In this document: one piece after another, positions 17,591-26,391 of the stretch
How positions within the stretch are numbered: the stretch's first letter is position 1
Layout of the letters: every line of letters begins with the position of its first letter
Assembly: GCA_964399535.1 (NCBI GenBank)
Contig: CAYNRE010000009.1
Span: forward strand, 434,001-498,000
Direction of reading: 5' to 3'
Source: CAYNRE01 sp964399535
Lineage (GTDB): Bacteria; Planctomycetota; Planctomycetia; Pirellulales; CAYNRE01
Length of the DNA: 64,000 nt
Position numbers and translations under genes: made by a program
Notes under the pieces: generated by a model
The model's input: the letters and a program-made list of their open reading frames with translations, nothing else
Told to the model about the DNA's origin: nothing
Database searches by the model: none

Positions 17591-18982
17591 GTGAACGCTC
17601 GACAACTCGCCAAACTGGGCGTGCCGCCCCACTGCGTTCCCGCCGCGATCGTCGCGGTTCAAAGCGCGGCCAGCGCCGGCCTGGGCAAACAGATCAAATC
17701 ATTGCTGGGGGCCGTGCTGGCGCAGCCCACCGCCTACCGCGACGACCCGCTCTGGGGTCCGCTGGCGATGGAGTTGACCGAGGTGGCCGAATACCCGCCC
17801 CGCGAGCCGGTCGACTTTCAGATCTGGGGCGAAGCCGGAATCGACGAGGCCGCCAAGCAACAGATGCGCCAGGCCTGCCGGCTGCCCATGGCCGTCGGCG
17901 GTGCGCTGATGCCCGATGCTCACGTGGGGTACGGGCTGCCGATCGGCGGCGTGCTGGCCCTCGAAGGCGCGGTCTGCCCCTATGCGGTAGGCGTCGATAT
18001 CGCGTGTCGAATGCGGCTCTCGGTGCTCGATCTGCCCGCCGAATGGCTCACTGGTCGGCCGCGGTATCAGCCGTTGGAAGCGGCCCTGGAAAAAGGAACT
18101 CGCTTCGGCGTGGGCGCGGTGCACCAACAGCGCCAACAGCACGCGGTGCTCGACCAGGACTGGAGCGTTTCGCGCATTACCCGCGAGAACAAAGACAAGG
18201 CCTGGGCTCAACTCGGCACCTCGGGTTCAGGAAATCACTTCGTCGAGTTTGGCCTGCTCACCCTCGGCCAGCCCAGCACCGAACTCGGGCTCGAGGCCGG
18301 GCGCTACGTCGCCCTGCTCAGCCATAGCGGAAGCCGCGGCACCGGGGCCGCCGTGTGCCAGGTCTACAGCAACCTGGCCCGGACCAAATTGCCGCGCCGC
18401 TGGAGCGATCTTGACCGGCTGGCCTGGCTCGACCTCGCCAGCGAGGAAGGCCAGCAGTATTGGCAAGCCATGAACCTGATGGGCGACTACGCGGCCGCCA
18501 ACCACGAGGTGATTCACCGCCTGGTGGGGCAAGCGGTCGGCTCGCGGACCTTGGCCACGGTAGAGAACCATCACAACTTCGCCTGGCGCGAAGTGCACGA
18601 CGGCCGGGAGGTAATCGTGCACCGCAAGGGCGCCACGCCCGCCGCGCCTGGCGAACTGGGAGTCATTCCCGGTTCGATGGCCGATCCCGGCTACGTGGTG
18701 CGCGGCCTGGGGAACCCCTCTAGTTGGAACTCCGCCTCGCACGGCGCCGGGCGGCAGTTGTCTCGGACAGCGGCCCGGCAGAAATACCGCTGGAATGCCG
18801 TGCGCAGCCAATTGGCCCAACAGGGGGTCCACGTCGTTTCGGCCGGGGCCGACGAGGTACCGGGAGCCTATAAGGACATCGAACAGGTGATGCAGGCTCA
18901 GCGCGACCTGGTCGAGGTCGTGGCCCGATTCGACCCCAAAGTGGTCAAGATGTGTGGCGACAATAGCCCCGCCGAGGACTGA
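17591..18982 (+). CDS. rtcB: RtcB-type RNA-splicing ligase
   Basis: 463 residues from GTG 17591. The RtcB family joins 2',3'-cyclic phosphate (or 3'-phosphate) RNA ends to 5'-OH ends with GTP and Mn2+. Visible signatures are MPDAHVGYGLPIGGVLA, GVDIACRM (metal-site Asp and Cys), GTSGSGNHF, HSGSRGTG, HHNF, HRKGATPA, IPGSMADPGYVVRG, and SASHGAGR with the histidine that carries GMP. All metal and guanylylation residues I can identify are intact. Length fits the bacterial class. No archease, RtcA or RtcR gene is adjacent; neighbours are a VOC protein (divergent) and a Fur-family regulator. The physiological role (tRNA or rRNA repair) cannot be told from context. Confidence 0.93.
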   Translation: MNARQLAKLGVPPHCVPAAIVAVQSAASAGLGKQIKSLLGAVLAQPTAYRDDPLWGPLAMELTEVAEYPPREPVDFQIWGEAGIDEAAKQQMRQACRLPMAVGGALMPDAHVGYGLPIGGVLALEGAVCPYAVGVDIACRMRLSVLDLPAEWLTGRPRYQPLEAALEKGTRFGVGAVHQQRQQHAVLDQDWSVSRITRENKDKAWAQLGTSGSGNHFVEFGLLTLGQPSTELGLEAGRYVALLSHSGSRGTGAAVCQVYSNLARTKLPRRWSDLDRLAWLDLASEEGQQYWQAMNLMGDYAAANHEVIHRLVGQAVGSRTLATVENHHNFAWREVHDGREVIVHRKGATPAAPGELGVIPGSMADPGYVVRGLGNPSSWNSASHGAGRQLSRTAARQKYRWNAVRSQLAQQGVHVVSAGADEVPGAYKDIEQVMQAQRDLVEVVARFDPKVVKMCGDNSPAED

Positions 18983-19080
18983 GTCTCGGCGGTGGGCTAT
19001 CGCTTCTATGCGTGAAATGCGACGATTTCCTGGTGGCGTCTGGCGCTCCGCCCGCATAGAATCGAGAGCCCCAGCCAGGG

Positions 19081-19094
19081 GGGTATCGTTACCC
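19081..19094. promoter_or_regulatory. Inverted repeat upstream of the Fur-family gene
   Basis: Perfect 5-bp inverted repeat GGGTA-tcgt-TACCC, followed at once by another GGGTA half-site (19096-19100), about 125 bases before the regulator start. It could be an operator, but the sequence does not match a standard Fur box. Confidence 0.25.
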
Positions 19095-19217
19095 AGGGTA
19101 TTGGGGCCGGCCCAGTCCTTCGCGCCTTCCGCAACGGGGGGCTTTTCCATCCAATCGGCCGTGCTCACGTCCGGCTCGCCCGGCGCGAGCGAGAGCGGCT
19201 TCAGAAGGCATATCGTC

Positions 19218-19670
19218 ATGCGTCGTAAAACCGGGATCGCCGAGCGCGAGGCGGTGCGCAATCGAATTCGGGCGGCCGGATTGCGGAGCACGCCGGCCCG
19301 GATCGCCGTGATCGAAATTCTTACCCGGTCCGACCAGCCGCTTTCGCATGCGGAAGTTGCCCGGCAGCTCACTCCACAGGGCATCGATCCGGCGACCGTC
19401 TATCGCAACCTGACCGACCTGGCCGAGCGTGGCATCGTGTCCCGGTTAGAAGTGGGCGACCATGTTTGGCGTTTCGAACTGCGCGACGCGGGGACCGAGG
19501 TGGCGCACCACCCGCATTTTGTCTGCGTCGACTGCGGCCAGGTGACCTGCCTGGACGACCTGCCTTGGAGCCTGGGGCGCTCTCCCCGGGCGAAATTGCC
19601 CGCGCCCATTGGCCAGGTGACCGAGGTGCTGCTCAAGGGCCACTGCCGAGATTGTGAGAAGGCACTCTGA
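19218..19670 (+). CDS. Fur-family metal-dependent transcriptional regulator
   Basis: 150 residues from ATG 19218, preceded by AGAAGG; the frame is open 88 codons upstream but without family similarity. The N-terminal winged helix contains LRSTPARIAVIEIL and the recognition segment IDPATVYRNLTDLAERGIV. The dimerisation domain holds HHPHFVCVDCG (His97-His100; Cys103 and Cys106) and the terminal pair Cys143 and Cys146 (CRDC). This four-cysteine zinc site is typical of Fur, PerR and Zur. The metal sensed cannot be decided. Located between rtcB and an SDR gene. Neither neighbour is a transport gene, so the regulon is probably elsewhere. Confidence 0.9.
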   Translation: MRRKTGIAEREAVRNRIRAAGLRSTPARIAVIEILTRSDQPLSHAEVARQLTPQGIDPATVYRNLTDLAERGIVSRLEVGDHVWRFELRDAGTEVAHHPHFVCVDCGQVTCLDDLPWSLGRSPRAKLPAPIGQVTEVLLKGHCRDCEKAL

Positions 19671-19792
19671 ATCGCCGCGCCAGTACACGTGCCTGTTGGC
19701 GCGCCGGGTTGCAATCCTCGGATCGACTCGGACAATAGCATCGCGGCCCGTTGGCCCCCGCGATCCGATTCCGCGCGACGACGAGGACTTAC

Positions 19793-20566
19793 ATGACGAG
19801 CGCACTGCGGCAGCAATTCGATCTTTCGGGCAAAGTGGCGATTGTCACCGGGGCGAGCAAAGGTATCGGCCAGGCAATTGCCGCCGGCCTGGCCGAGTTC
19901 GGCGCCAAAGTCGTGGTTTCAAGCCGCAAGCTCGAGGCGGTCGAGGGCGTCGCTGCCGAACTGCGCCAGGCAGGCGCTGAAGCCACGGCCGTGGCGGCTC
20001 ACGTGGGCGACATGAACGCCGCCCGGGCCCTGGTCGACCGCGCCGTCGAGCTCTACGGCGGGGTCGATATCGTCGTCAACAACGCCGCCGCCAATCCCTT
20101 CTTCGGCGCCTTGGTACACACCGACGAAGGGCTGTTCGACAAGATCATGCACGTGAACGTGCAGGGGCCGCTGGAAATAGCCAAGCGGGCGTTTCCCATC
20201 ATGGAGGCCCGGGGCGGAGGGTCGATCATCAACATTTCGAGTGTCGGCGGGATCAGTCCCGAACCGATGCTGGGCATCTACAGCGTCAGCAAGGCGGCCC
20301 TGATCAGCCTCTCCAAAGTCATGGCCGCCGAGTGGGGGCCGGCCAAGGTGCGCGTCAACGCGGTTTGCCCGGGCCTGGTCAAAACCAAATTCAGCGCCGC
20401 CCTCTGGCAAAGCGACGAAATCCTGAATCAGTTTCTCAGCCATGTGCCGTTGGGGCGAATTGCCGCGCCCGAAGAAATCGCGCCGCTGGTGGTCTTTCTG
20501 GCCAGCCCGGCGGCCGGTTATTGCACCGGCGGGGTGTACGTGGCCGACGGCGGGCACCTGATCTAG
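19793..20566 (+). CDS. Classical short-chain dehydrogenase/reductase
   Basis: 257 residues from ATG 19793 (GAGGA seven bases upstream). All classical SDR elements are intact: TGASKGIG at 19-26, NNAAAN at 96-101, catalytic Ser150, Tyr163 and Lys167 (YSVSK), and the PG motif CPGLVKTKF. The S-R pair after beta-2 (VVSSRK) suggests NADP(H) preference. The pattern resembles DHRS4-like and fatty-acid-catabolism SDRs. Substrate unknown, cytoplasmic. It contrasts with the lysine-less SDR at 11566-12291. Its stop codon is followed after one base by the left arm of the MITE-like element. Confidence 0.9.
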   Translation: MTSALRQQFDLSGKVAIVTGASKGIGQAIAAGLAEFGAKVVVSSRKLEAVEGVAAELRQAGAEATAVAAHVGDMNAARALVDRAVELYGGVDIVVNNAAANPFFGALVHTDEGLFDKIMHVNVQGPLEIAKRAFPIMEARGGGSIINISSVGGISPEPMLGIYSVSKAALISLSKVMAAEWGPAKVRVNAVCPGLVKTKFSAALWQSDEILNQFLSHVPLGRIAAPEEIAPLVVFLASPAAGYCTGGVYVADGGHLI

Positions 20567-20567
20567 C

Positions 20568-20724
20568 CTAGCAGTCCGTGAAAAAGAGCCCTCGAATCAT
20601 TTTTCAACCTCGCCAAGCGCCGAGCCAAGCTGGACGCGGCTCGCAAACTAACGACTTACGTCGTGATTCTGGGATCGCGTCCCTGCGAAGACGCAGCCCG
20701 GGGAATTCTTCAACAGGCTGCTAG
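20568..20724. mobile_element. MITE-like element with imperfect terminal inverted repeats (157 bp)
   Basis: The left end reads CTAGCAGTCCGTGAAAAA (20568-20585). The right end, on the opposite strand, reads CTAGCAGCCTGTTGAAGAA (20724-20706). The outer seven bases are identical and most of the next eleven match. There is no reading frame inside that looks like a transposase. It starts one base after the SDR stop codon. A solitary copy of the same end motif lies at 49221-49241. The two ends and the intergenic position suggest a non-autonomous transposable element or a repeated 3'-end element; no clear target duplication was seen. Confidence 0.55.
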
Positions 20725-20797
20725 CGCACGGCGCGCTCGGGATGGCGGCGATTGCTAGCCAAGGATGACAATCACGGGCAAGCCGGAGGGGGCCGCG

Positions 20798-21448
20798 ATG
20801 AACGACTGGCCTAAAGCGGCTCCGGCTGACGACAACGATCGGCTGACGATTCTGCGAATGATGTGGCTCGTGGCCGGCTGGGGCGTGGCCCTGGCCGTGT
20901 TTCAGCCCGAGCCCCTGCCGCCGCCTCGCGATTGGGGAACCAGTCAGCCTGCCGATTTCATCCAACAGTGCCTGTTCGTCGCGTGCGTGGCGATCTGCTT
21001 TCCGATGCCCGGTCTCGTGGCGGCCCGGCTGCTCAGACGCCAGCCCCTGAGCCAGGGGGCCTGGCTAGGGCTAGCGCTCTCGCTGGGTATCTGGCTGCTG
21101 ATTCCCCCCGCGATTAAAACCGGCAGTTCGAGTTCCAGCTTTCTCTGTCTGAACATCGCCGAGTCGCTCTCCAGCGTATGGCTCACGCTGACGGCGGTGC
21201 TGAGCGGTCAACTGCGGCTGGCCAACCTCCGCCGGCCGACCGGTTTTAGCGAGCGCTGGGGGTGGTGGGTGCTGCTTGGTTGGCTACCGCTGGGGCTGTG
21301 GTGGCTGTGGGATCTTTACGCCGAGGCGTTTCTGTCCGGCTGGACGATCAAGGAATTGATCAACGCCGTGGTGCATCCGTTCTTCGCGGTGGGGCCGACC
21401 GTCATCACAACGGGGGTTCCGGCTCCCGTCAGCGCGCCCCAGCCATGA
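20798..21448 (+). CDS. Multi-pass membrane protein of unknown function
   Basis: 216 residues from ATG 20798, which has GGAGGGGG about seven bases upstream; an earlier ATG at 20765 lacks a site. About five hydrophobic helices are visible (MWLVAGWGVALAVF, CLFVACVAICFPMPGLVAARLL, LGLALSLGIWLLIPPAI, VWLTLTAVLS, WWVLLGWLPLGLWWLW). No motif recognised. Its 3' end overlaps that of phoB by 20 bases, tail to tail. Confidence 0.6.
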   Translation: MNDWPKAAPADDNDRLTILRMMWLVAGWGVALAVFQPEPLPPPRDWGTSQPADFIQQCLFVACVAICFPMPGLVAARLLRRQPLSQGAWLGLALSLGIWLLIPPAIKTGSSSSSFLCLNIAESLSSVWLTLTAVLSGQLRLANLRRPTGFSERWGWWVLLGWLPLGLWWLWDLYAEAFLSGWTIKELINAVVHPFFAVGPTVITTGVPAPVSAPQP

Positions 21449-22127
21449 TCGGGTCGCGAAAGCGGTAGCCCACGCCGCGGACCGTTTCCACCAGGTCGGC
21501 CGCCCCCGACAGCTTTTGCCGCAGCGAACGAATGTGAACGTCGATGGTTCGCTCGAGCACCATGGTGTCTTCCCCCAGCGCGGCGTCGATCAACTCGGTG
21601 CGGCTGAAGGCTCGACCCGGTTGGCGAACCAGCACCTCGAGCAGGCGGAACTCGCTGAGGGTCAGATTGAGCGGTTCGCCATCCGCACACGCCAGATGGC
21701 GGCGGCGGTCGATCGTAATGCCCTGACTGGACAAGACATGATGATCTTCGCCGTCGTCGGCGCGGCGCCGCTGCAAGGCCTTGAGCCGTTGCAAGAGCAC
21801 CTTCAGGCTGAAGGGCTTGGTCACGTAGTCGTCGGCCCCCAGCGAAAAGCCGACCAGTTGATCGGTCTCTTCGCTTTTGGCCGTAAGCATGACGATCAAC
21901 AGGTCGCGGGTGGCGGCGTCGGCCCGCAGGCGGCGGCACACCTCGATCCCATCGATGATCGGAAGCATCAAGTCCAGAATCACCACGTCGGGCGACTTGA
22001 CCTGGGCCTGGGCCAGACCGTCTTGACCGTCGAAGGCCACGAGCACCTCGTAGCCGGCCTGTCGCAGATTGTACTGCAGCACGTCGGACAACGACCGATC
22101 GTCTTCAATGACCAGGACCTTGCTCAT
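21429..22127 (-). CDS. phoB: PhoB-type response regulator
   Basis: 232 residues from ATG 22127 (an in-frame ATG at 22133 is also possible). Receiver domain: acidic pair D9/D10, phospho-acceptor D52 (VVILDLMLP), and Lys in YVTKPFS. C-terminal OmpR/PhoB winged helix: LNLTLSEFRLLEVLVRQPGRAFSRTELID, then RTIDVHIRSLRQKL and VRGVGYRF. With PhoR it controls the response to phosphate limitation. Order on the strand is phoR, phoU, phoB. The 156-base gap from phoU shows no clear second promoter, so it is probably co-transcribed with phoU from the PHO-box promoter. Assigned PhoB rather than another OmpR-type regulator because of the phoU and phoR neighbours. Confidence 0.9.
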   Translation of the reverse strand: MSKVLVIEDDRSLSDVLQYNLRQAGYEVLVAFDGQDGLAQAQVKSPDVVILDLMLPIIDGIEVCRRLRADAATRDLLIVMLTAKSEETDQLVGFSLGADDYVTKPFSLKVLLQRLKALQRRRADDGEDHHVLSSQGITIDRRRHLACADGEPLNLTLSEFRLLEVLVRQPGRAFSRTELIDAALGEDTMVLERTIDVHIRSLRQKLSGAADLVETVRGVGYRFRDPIMAGAR

Positions 22128-22283
22128 TCCCATTTCTTCATCGCTCCATGGCACTGGGCCGCGTTGGACCACCGCGGCTGAGGGTTTCGATTCGACGGAC
22201 TCGCCGCCCGGCGGTTTTGCGATTCGCTGAGCTACCATTCCTTTCGCCCGCACCTGGTGATCAGCCAGGCCAGCACCGCCCCC

Positions 22284-22958
22284 CTATACGGGCAAGTGCA
22301 GCGCGTCGTGACGGTGCCGGGCGATCTCGCCCTCGACCAGGTAGATCACGTCTTCCGCAATGTTCGTGGCATGGTCGGCAATGCGCTCTACGTGTCGCGA
22401 GGCCGAGAAACAGTGCAATCCCGCCTCGACCCGGCTGGGATCCGATCGCATCACCTGCTGCAACTCTTCGATCACCTCCCGGTTATAGGCATCGACCTCG
22501 TCGTCCAAGGCACAGACGCGTCGCGCGGCCTGGGCATCGAGATTCACAAAGGCATCCAGGGCGCTGCGGACCATCATCGTGGTCAAATCCACCATGCGCC
22601 GCAGACGCACCGGAATGGGGAACCGCGGTTGCGTAATCAGGAATTCCGCCCGCTGGGCGATGTTCACGGCTAGATCGGCCATTCGCTCCAGGTCGCTGTT
22701 CACCTTGAGCACAGTGGCGATCCGGCGTAAGTCGACGGCCACGGGTTGGTGCAAGGCCAGGATCTTCAAGCACTCTTCCTCGATATGCACCTCTTGCTGA
22801 TCGATGGCCTCATCCCCCGCGATCACCTCGCGAGCCAGGTCGAGGCGCCCCTCGCAGAGCGACCGGGCCGCCTTGTCGAGCACCTCTTCGACCGACGCGG
22901 AAAGCGAGAGGATCTCGCGATGAATCTGCTCCATGTCACGCTGCAAATGCTTGCTCAT
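22284..22958 (-). CDS. phoU: Phosphate-specific transport system regulator PhoU
   Basis: 224 residues from ATG 22958 (12 residues shorter than the open frame; family proteins start MSKHLQRDMEQI). Two three-helix PhoU repeats are visible. The metal-cluster motifs are EVHIEEECLKILALHQPVAVDLR and NSDLERMADLAVNIAQR in the first repeat, with HVERIADHATNIAEDVIYLVEG in the second. PhoU represses PhoR signalling through the PstSCAB transporter. The pst genes are not in this window, so phoU is separated from its usual operon but placed between the sensor and the regulator. Confidence 0.95.
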   Translation of the reverse strand: MSKHLQRDMEQIHREILSLSASVEEVLDKAARSLCEGRLDLAREVIAGDEAIDQQEVHIEEECLKILALHQPVAVDLRRIATVLKVNSDLERMADLAVNIAQRAEFLITQPRFPIPVRLRRMVDLTTMMVRSALDAFVNLDAQAARRVCALDDEVDAYNREVIEELQQVMRSDPSRVEAGLHCFSASRHVERIADHATNIAEDVIYLVEGEIARHRHDALHLPV

Positions 22959-23050
22959 CGGCGGCCCTAGCTTACAAAGCGGGTGCTGCGACACGCTGGT
23001 TGGCCACTCGAACCGCTAGCTTGCTGGCTTGGTGAGCAGTTAACCTAGGG

Positions 23051-23090
23051 TCGCTTCTTGAAGACCTCGTGAAGATTATATGAAACGGCG
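23051..23090 (-). promoter_or_regulatory. Candidate PHO box and -10 element before phoU-phoB
   Basis: Read on the minus strand, three consecutive 11-base units (23086-23076, 23075-23065, 23064-23054) each contain TTTCA or CTTCA at the same position. An 11-base period of direct repeats is the arrangement bound by PhoB/PhoP proteins. The first unit runs into TATAAT (23081-23076). A -35 hexamer is not evident, as expected for an activated promoter. The site is about 100 bases upstream of phoU. I saw no comparable site before phoR. Confidence 0.55.
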
Positions 23091-23189
23091 TGGCCCGCGC
23101 CCCGGTCGAGCGCAGGAACCGAAAAACAAACGGCATGCGCGGGCGCGGCGCCCCCCGCGGGTTCACGGGGGACGTGGTACGCAAGGGGC

Positions 23190-25034
23190 CTAGGACCTGG
23201 GGGCGATCCCCCCCGATTGGTCGTCCGAGCGGGAAACGTCGGCCGTGGCATTTAGGGCCGCCTCGCCAGCGGCCGGCAGCCAGACGCTGAAACGGCTGCC
23301 GCGGCCGAATTGACTGCTCACCGATACGCGCCCCCCAAAAGCCTGGGCCAGGTGTTTGACGATCGACAGTCCCAGGCCGGTACCCCCCAGTTCCCGGCTG
23401 CGAGCTTTGTCGACTCGATAAAACCGCTCGAAAATGCGGGTTTGTTCGTCGGGCGAAATGCCGATGCCGGTGTCGGCTACGTCGATCCGCACCTGGCCCT
23501 CGTCGTTCGACCAGGCGACCGAGACGCGGCCCCCCTCGGGTGTGTATTTCATAGCGTTGTCGACCAGGTTGTCGAGGATTTCGCGCAGCCCCTCGCGGTC
23601 GGCCAGCACCGCCAGCGGCGCTTCCGAGGGGTGAACCTCGAGCAGCAAGTTGCGGGCCTGGGCCGAGGCTCGGTGCTGGGCCAAGCAGCTTTCGACCAAT
23701 TGCTCCAGCGGCACCACCTCGATTTCGAAGTGTTCCTGGCCGGCCTCGATGCGGGCCAGGCTGAGCAGATCGAGAATCAGTTCATGCAGCCGTTCGGCCT
23801 GCTCCGCGATGCGGCGCACGAACTCCTGGTTGTGCTGGCCGTCGTGCAGGGCACCCCCGAGCAGCGTTTCGGCATAGGCCTTGATCGCGGTGAGTGGCGT
23901 TTTCAATTCGTGAGAAACGTTGGCCACGAACTCCTGCCGCAAGTTCTCCAGGCGGCGAAGCTCGGTTACATCGTGCAACACCAGCACGGCCCCCCGCGGC
24001 GGCAGCCCAGGAAGGCGCGTTCCGTACAGCGAAAGTACCCGCCGCGTCTTGCCAGCCATTTCGAATTCCAGCGAACAGGGTTCCGTCGAGCGGAGCGCTT
24101 CTTCGGCGGCCTGTTGCACGGCGCGATTGCGGACCACCTCCCAAATGGGGCGCCCCGCCCCGTCCGAGGCATGCAGCTCAAGCAAGGTCCGTGCGGCCGG
24201 GTTGGCGAAGAGAATGTGTTGCCGCTGATCGACCGCGATCACCCCTTCGATCATGCCGCCCAGTACCGTGGCCAGGCGGTCGCTCTGTTCGCGGAGCACG
24301 GCAGTGCGCTGGTCGATCGACTGCGCGGCTTCGGCCAGCCGGTCGCTGAGCGGGGCAAACTCGGGAACGTCGCCCCCAAACCGCACGGTCGCTGCCTCGC
24401 CACGGGCAAGGCGGCGCAGACCATCGCTGAGCGAGTTCCACCCCTGAGCCATGCGACGGGCCCAGCCCCCTACCAGCGCCAGCCCTGTCAAGGCCAGCCC
24501 CCCCCAGCCCATTAAGTACCCGCGACGCAGCTGGCCCAAAATGGTCTCCGTCGCCGGCAGCGGGCGGGCCACGCGAACCAACCCCAGCCGCGCTTGGCCC
24601 TCGCCAACGGTGCGCGCCCAATACACGACGGGCGTGGCGGCCCAGGTGGCGGGTTGCTGAGCGCCCCCCTGCCCGGCCTTCAGCGCCGCGCGCACCTCGG
24701 GGCGGCCGCGCTGGCTACCCATACGATCGGCCGGCTCCAGCGTATCGGCGATTACCGTTCCATCGAGATTGAGAATGGTGTACCTCACCGCCGCCGAATC
24801 GTCGGGAGGCGGAAATAACGCGAGCAGGCTCCTGGGCTCGTCCGGGGTCCAGCGAGTTGCCACGACCGATGCCAGCAATCGGGCCTCGGCTTCGAGTTGG
24901 TCCAGAAGTTGCTGTTTTGAGCGCTGCTGGGCCCAATGGGCCACGACCAGCCAGAGCACCAACCCCAGCCCGACAACGCCGGCCAGATAAGCGCCGACCA
25001 GCCTGGGAACGATCCGGTTGCCGGGTTCGGCCAT
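23190..25034 (-). CDS. phoR: PhoR-type sensor histidine kinase
   Basis: 614 residues from ATG 25034; the open frame extends 87 codons upstream without similarity. Transmembrane helices at about 12-32 and 174-191 flank an extracytoplasmic sensor of about 140 residues. Then a HAMP-like segment (192-245), a PAS domain (252-360, GVIAVDQRQHILFANPAA), and HisKA with His375 in FVANVSHELKTPL. The ATPase boxes are NLVDNAMKYTPEGG (489-502), DTGIGISPDE (521-530) and GGTGLGLSIVKHL (550-562). A large periplasmic domain is unlike enterobacterial PhoR but like Gram-positive and planctomycete ones. The next gene downstream is phoU after 231 bases that hold the PHO-box promoter. Confidence 0.92.
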   Translation of the reverse strand: MAEPGNRIVPRLVGAYLAGVVGLGLVLWLVVAHWAQQRSKQQLLDQLEAEARLLASVVATRWTPDEPRSLLALFPPPDDSAAVRYTILNLDGTVIADTLEPADRMGSQRGRPEVRAALKAGQGGAQQPATWAATPVVYWARTVGEGQARLGLVRVARPLPATETILGQLRRGYLMGWGGLALTGLALVGGWARRMAQGWNSLSDGLRRLARGEAATVRFGGDVPEFAPLSDRLAEAAQSIDQRTAVLREQSDRLATVLGGMIEGVIAVDQRQHILFANPAARTLLELHASDGAGRPIWEVVRNRAVQQAAEEALRSTEPCSLEFEMAGKTRRVLSLYGTRLPGLPPRGAVLVLHDVTELRRLENLRQEFVANVSHELKTPLTAIKAYAETLLGGALHDGQHNQEFVRRIAEQAERLHELILDLLSLARIEAGQEHFEIEVVPLEQLVESCLAQHRASAQARNLLLEVHPSEAPLAVLADREGLREILDNLVDNAMKYTPEGGRVSVAWSNDEGQVRIDVADTGIGISPDEQTRIFERFYRVDKARSRELGGTGLGLSIVKHLAQAFGGRVSVSSQFGRGSRFSVWLPAAGEAALNATADVSRSDDQSGGIAPRS

Positions 25035-25287
25035 GGCTGACTTGGTCCCTGAAAGTTGCGCGCGCCCATCCGCGGTAGTCGCCCGGAGCGCAGGCCCCCC
25101 CTGGATCGCGGCGGCCCGCGCCGGCGATTGTGGCACCGTCGCCGCTCGGCGAAAAGCCCCGATCGCGGCAGCAACCTCACCGCGCCCCGGGTACAATCGG
25201 TGCCTGCCCCGCGTGCTCAGGGCGCGCCGGGCCCCCAACAACGACCTGACCCAACGGGCAACCGCCAGCGACCCGCGAGACCCAAGC

Positions 25288-26355
25288 ATGGCCACGCTGA
25301 CTCAGAGCGAACCTCCTGCATCGGCCCAACCCGCTTGCCCGATGCGCGAATTGCCGCCCGGCCCGATCGTCGACCTGTGTCAGGCCGATGGTCGGCTCAA
25401 CCCGGCGGCCCTGGGCTGGTCGCGACAGCCCCGGCATCGCTCGAACCTGCGGGGCCCCTGGCTGCGGCAGAAGCGGTGGAATGCCTGGGGGATTACCACG
25501 CCGCGGCACTATTTGCTGGTCGGCGTAATGAACCTGGACTATGCCGCGATCGGCTCGACCTATCTTTACGATTTCACGACGGGCCAATTCCTGCACCAGG
25601 GGGGCCAACGGCTCTTGGCTTCCGCCGCCGGATGGAGCGACACGGCCCTGGGCCCCTGTCATTTTCGGGGTGGCCCGCTGGAAATTACCAGCGAACCCGT
25701 CGGCCCTGGTACCCGGCTCTCGGTGCGCGGCGAGCGAGCAAAATCGGGGCCGATCGAAATCGATCTGGAGATCAAGCCAGCGACCGATCAACAATCGCTG
25801 AACCTGGTGATTCCCTGGAGCGAGCGGCGCTATCACTTCACCTCGAAACAGGCCTGCCTGCCCGCCGGGGGCACGGTGCGCTGGGGGCAGCACGAAATCC
25901 GCTGGGCGCCCGGCGAAGCGCTGGCCTGGCTCGACTATGCCCGCGGCGTGTGGCCCTATCGCTCGGGCTGGCGCTGGGCCATGTGCAGCGCGCGGGTTGG
26001 CGATCGGCTCGTCGGTTTCAACCTGGGCGCGGGCTGGACCGATGGCACCGGCGTGAACGAAAACGCCCTGTACGTCGATGGCCGCGTGGTGAAAATCGCC
26101 GATCCGGTGGTGTTTCGTTACGATCGCTCCGACCGCGGCCGCCCCTGGCAGATTCACTCGGTCGACAGCGACCAGGTGCGGCTCGAGTTCCGCCCGGTGC
26201 GCCAACACGTCGACGGCATGAACCTGGGCATCATCCGCGCCAGTTTGCACCAGGTGCTGGGCCATTACCACGGCAGCCTGACGAGCGACACCGGCGAGCG
26301 CCTAACCATCGACGGCGCCGTGGGCGTGGCCGAAGACCACCAGGCTCGCTGGTAG
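25288..26355 (+). CDS. DUF2804 family protein
   Basis: 355 residues from ATG 25288; the longer frame overlaps the phoR start region and lacks similarity. DUF2804 signatures are DYARGVWPYRSGWRWAMCS, GFNLGAGWTDGTGVNENALYVDG, and the terminal GVAEDHQARW. The family is mostly beta-strand and resembles lipocalin/CrtC-like beta-barrels. It occurs in bacteria and fungi without an assigned reaction. No signal peptide is seen, so it is probably cytoplasmic. Divergent from phoR. A TACAAT -10-like element lies at 25192-25197. It is convergent with epmB. Confidence 0.85.
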   Translation: MATLTQSEPPASAQPACPMRELPPGPIVDLCQADGRLNPAALGWSRQPRHRSNLRGPWLRQKRWNAWGITTPRHYLLVGVMNLDYAAIGSTYLYDFTTGQFLHQGGQRLLASAAGWSDTALGPCHFRGGPLEITSEPVGPGTRLSVRGERAKSGPIEIDLEIKPATDQQSLNLVIPWSERRYHFTSKQACLPAGGTVRWGQHEIRWAPGEALAWLDYARGVWPYRSGWRWAMCSARVGDRLVGFNLGAGWTDGTGVNENALYVDGRVVKIADPVVFRYDRSDRGRPWQIHSVDSDQVRLEFRPVRQHVDGMNLGIIRASLHQVLGHYHGSLTSDTGERLTIDGAVGVAEDHQARW

Positions 26356-26391
26356 GCGACGCCATCGACCGCACCGGGAGCGGGCAACGGC

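Noticed and set aside
25035..25287. PHO box before phoR
   Set aside because: No 11-base periodic TTCA repeats in this interval on either strand.
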